From the NCBI RefSeq assembly GCF_000365425.1, contig NZ_AQOV01000001.1, forward strand, positions 1,550,001-1,614,000: 64,000 nucleotides of DNA, given 5' to 3'. Numbering within the stretch: the stretch's first letter is position 1; each line of letters begins with the position of its first letter. Position numbers and translations under genes: made by a program. The notes beneath the pieces were generated by a model. The model made no database searches, was not told where the DNA came from, and saw only the letters and a program-made list of their open reading frames with translations. This DNA is from Methylomonas sp. MK1 (GTDB taxonomy: Bacteria; Pseudomonadota; Gammaproteobacteria; Methylococcales; Methylomonadaceae). Below are positions 63,802-64,000 of the stretch, in pieces.

Positions 63802-64000
63802 CTAAGGTTTCGAACCAATGCCAGCCAGCATACTATTGAGTTGGCCTTTATTAAACAGGTCAATAACGATATCGCAGCCGCCGACTAATTCGCCGTTAAT
63901 ATACAGTTGGGGATAGGTGGGCCAGTGCGAGTATTCTTTCAAGGCTTCACGCACTTCAGGATCTTCGAAGATGTTGATGTGGGCGTAGTCAGCGTTGCAG
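63802..64000 (-). CDS. grxD: Monothiol glutaredoxin (Grx4-type), C-terminal part cut by the window edge
   Basis: The minus strand reads NADYAHINIFEDPEVREALK, EYSHWPTYPQLYINGELVGG and CDIVIDLFNKGQLNSML to the stop at 63802-63804. WPTxPQLYxxGELVGGCDIV is the glutathione-binding signature of monothiol glutaredoxins that carry Fe-S clusters. The CGFS active site and the start lie beyond base 64000. Confidence 0.95.
   Translation of the reverse strand, partial: CNADYAHINIFEDPEVREALKEYSHWPTYPQLYINGELVGGCDIVIDLFNKGQLNSMLAGIGSKP

Overview
The window looks like a chromosomal segment of a gammaproteobacterium, most plausibly a methanotroph of the Methylococcales (Methylomonas-like). That placement rests on overall protein character: a short PutA, PEP-CTERM secreted proteins, a copper ATPase cluster, DUF2066 beside purM, and the recA-recX-alaS-lysC order. 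No methane oxidation gene lies in the window, so the genus is an inference. Most of the sequence is ordinary core genome. The accessory parts are confined to about 26.9-33.4 kb, 40.1-43.1 kb and a few small toxin-antitoxin islands.

Layout. 0-2.3 kb: the amidase / tsaE / nnr operon (minus strand). 2.4-4.6 kb: a ParE-type toxin-antitoxin pair and two unknown envelope proteins. 4.8-16.1 kb: dicarboxylate symporter, a solitary fused TssB-TssC sheath protein, divergent putA, a 1026-residue unknown membrane protein with a probable periplasmic-binding-like domain, a ParB-like protein and a lipoprotein lysophospholipase. 16.2-24.1 kb: xthA; ntrB-ntrC behind a well-formed sigma-54 promoter with two upstream NtrC sites; a degenerate dynamin-like GTPase with a membrane protein; DUF2066; purM. 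24.4-26.7 kb: two PEP-CTERM proteins, one PhoX-like.

26.9-33.4 kb is a decayed island next to tRNA-Thr. It holds remnants of a zinc-ribbon protein, of a Fic protein and of a Bro-N antirepressor split by an IS5-family element with a CTAG duplication. It also holds an intact HigB-HigA-DUF6941 operon with a perfect 16-bp operator palindrome, and an intact unusual protein (28497-29504). The latter combines an (L/M)SGC...His arrangement, as in CNF/BLF1/CheD glutamine deamidases, with a C-terminal CFI-box-like domain. This is the best candidate for something undescribed.

33.5-38.5 kb is a copper handling operon on the minus strand: small membrane proteins, a free-standing P-type ATPase metal-binding domain, an HMA_2-like protein, a CopA-type ATPase and a UreH/TauE-like membrane protein. 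38.7-48.1 kb carries lysC, alaS, recX and recA in their usual order, but with accessory modules wedged between them: a PIN pair, a DUF4062 gene between two inverted copies of a dispersed repeat, DUF2442-DUF4160, and VapBC. 48.1-64 kb is core: cobB with a c-type haem membrane protein, relA, infA, clpA/clpS, nudJ-mnmA-purB, a SpmA/SpmB-like protein, mtaB, mlaA, rnt and part of a monothiol glutaredoxin gene.

How the parts work together: ntrBC sets nitrogen control, probably autoregulated. PutA and DctA handle proline and dicarboxylates. RelA and ClpAP-ClpS cover stringent response and proteolysis. The copper operon probably feeds cuproenzyme assembly or copper export. The small TA and phage remnants record repeated insertion between conserved genes.
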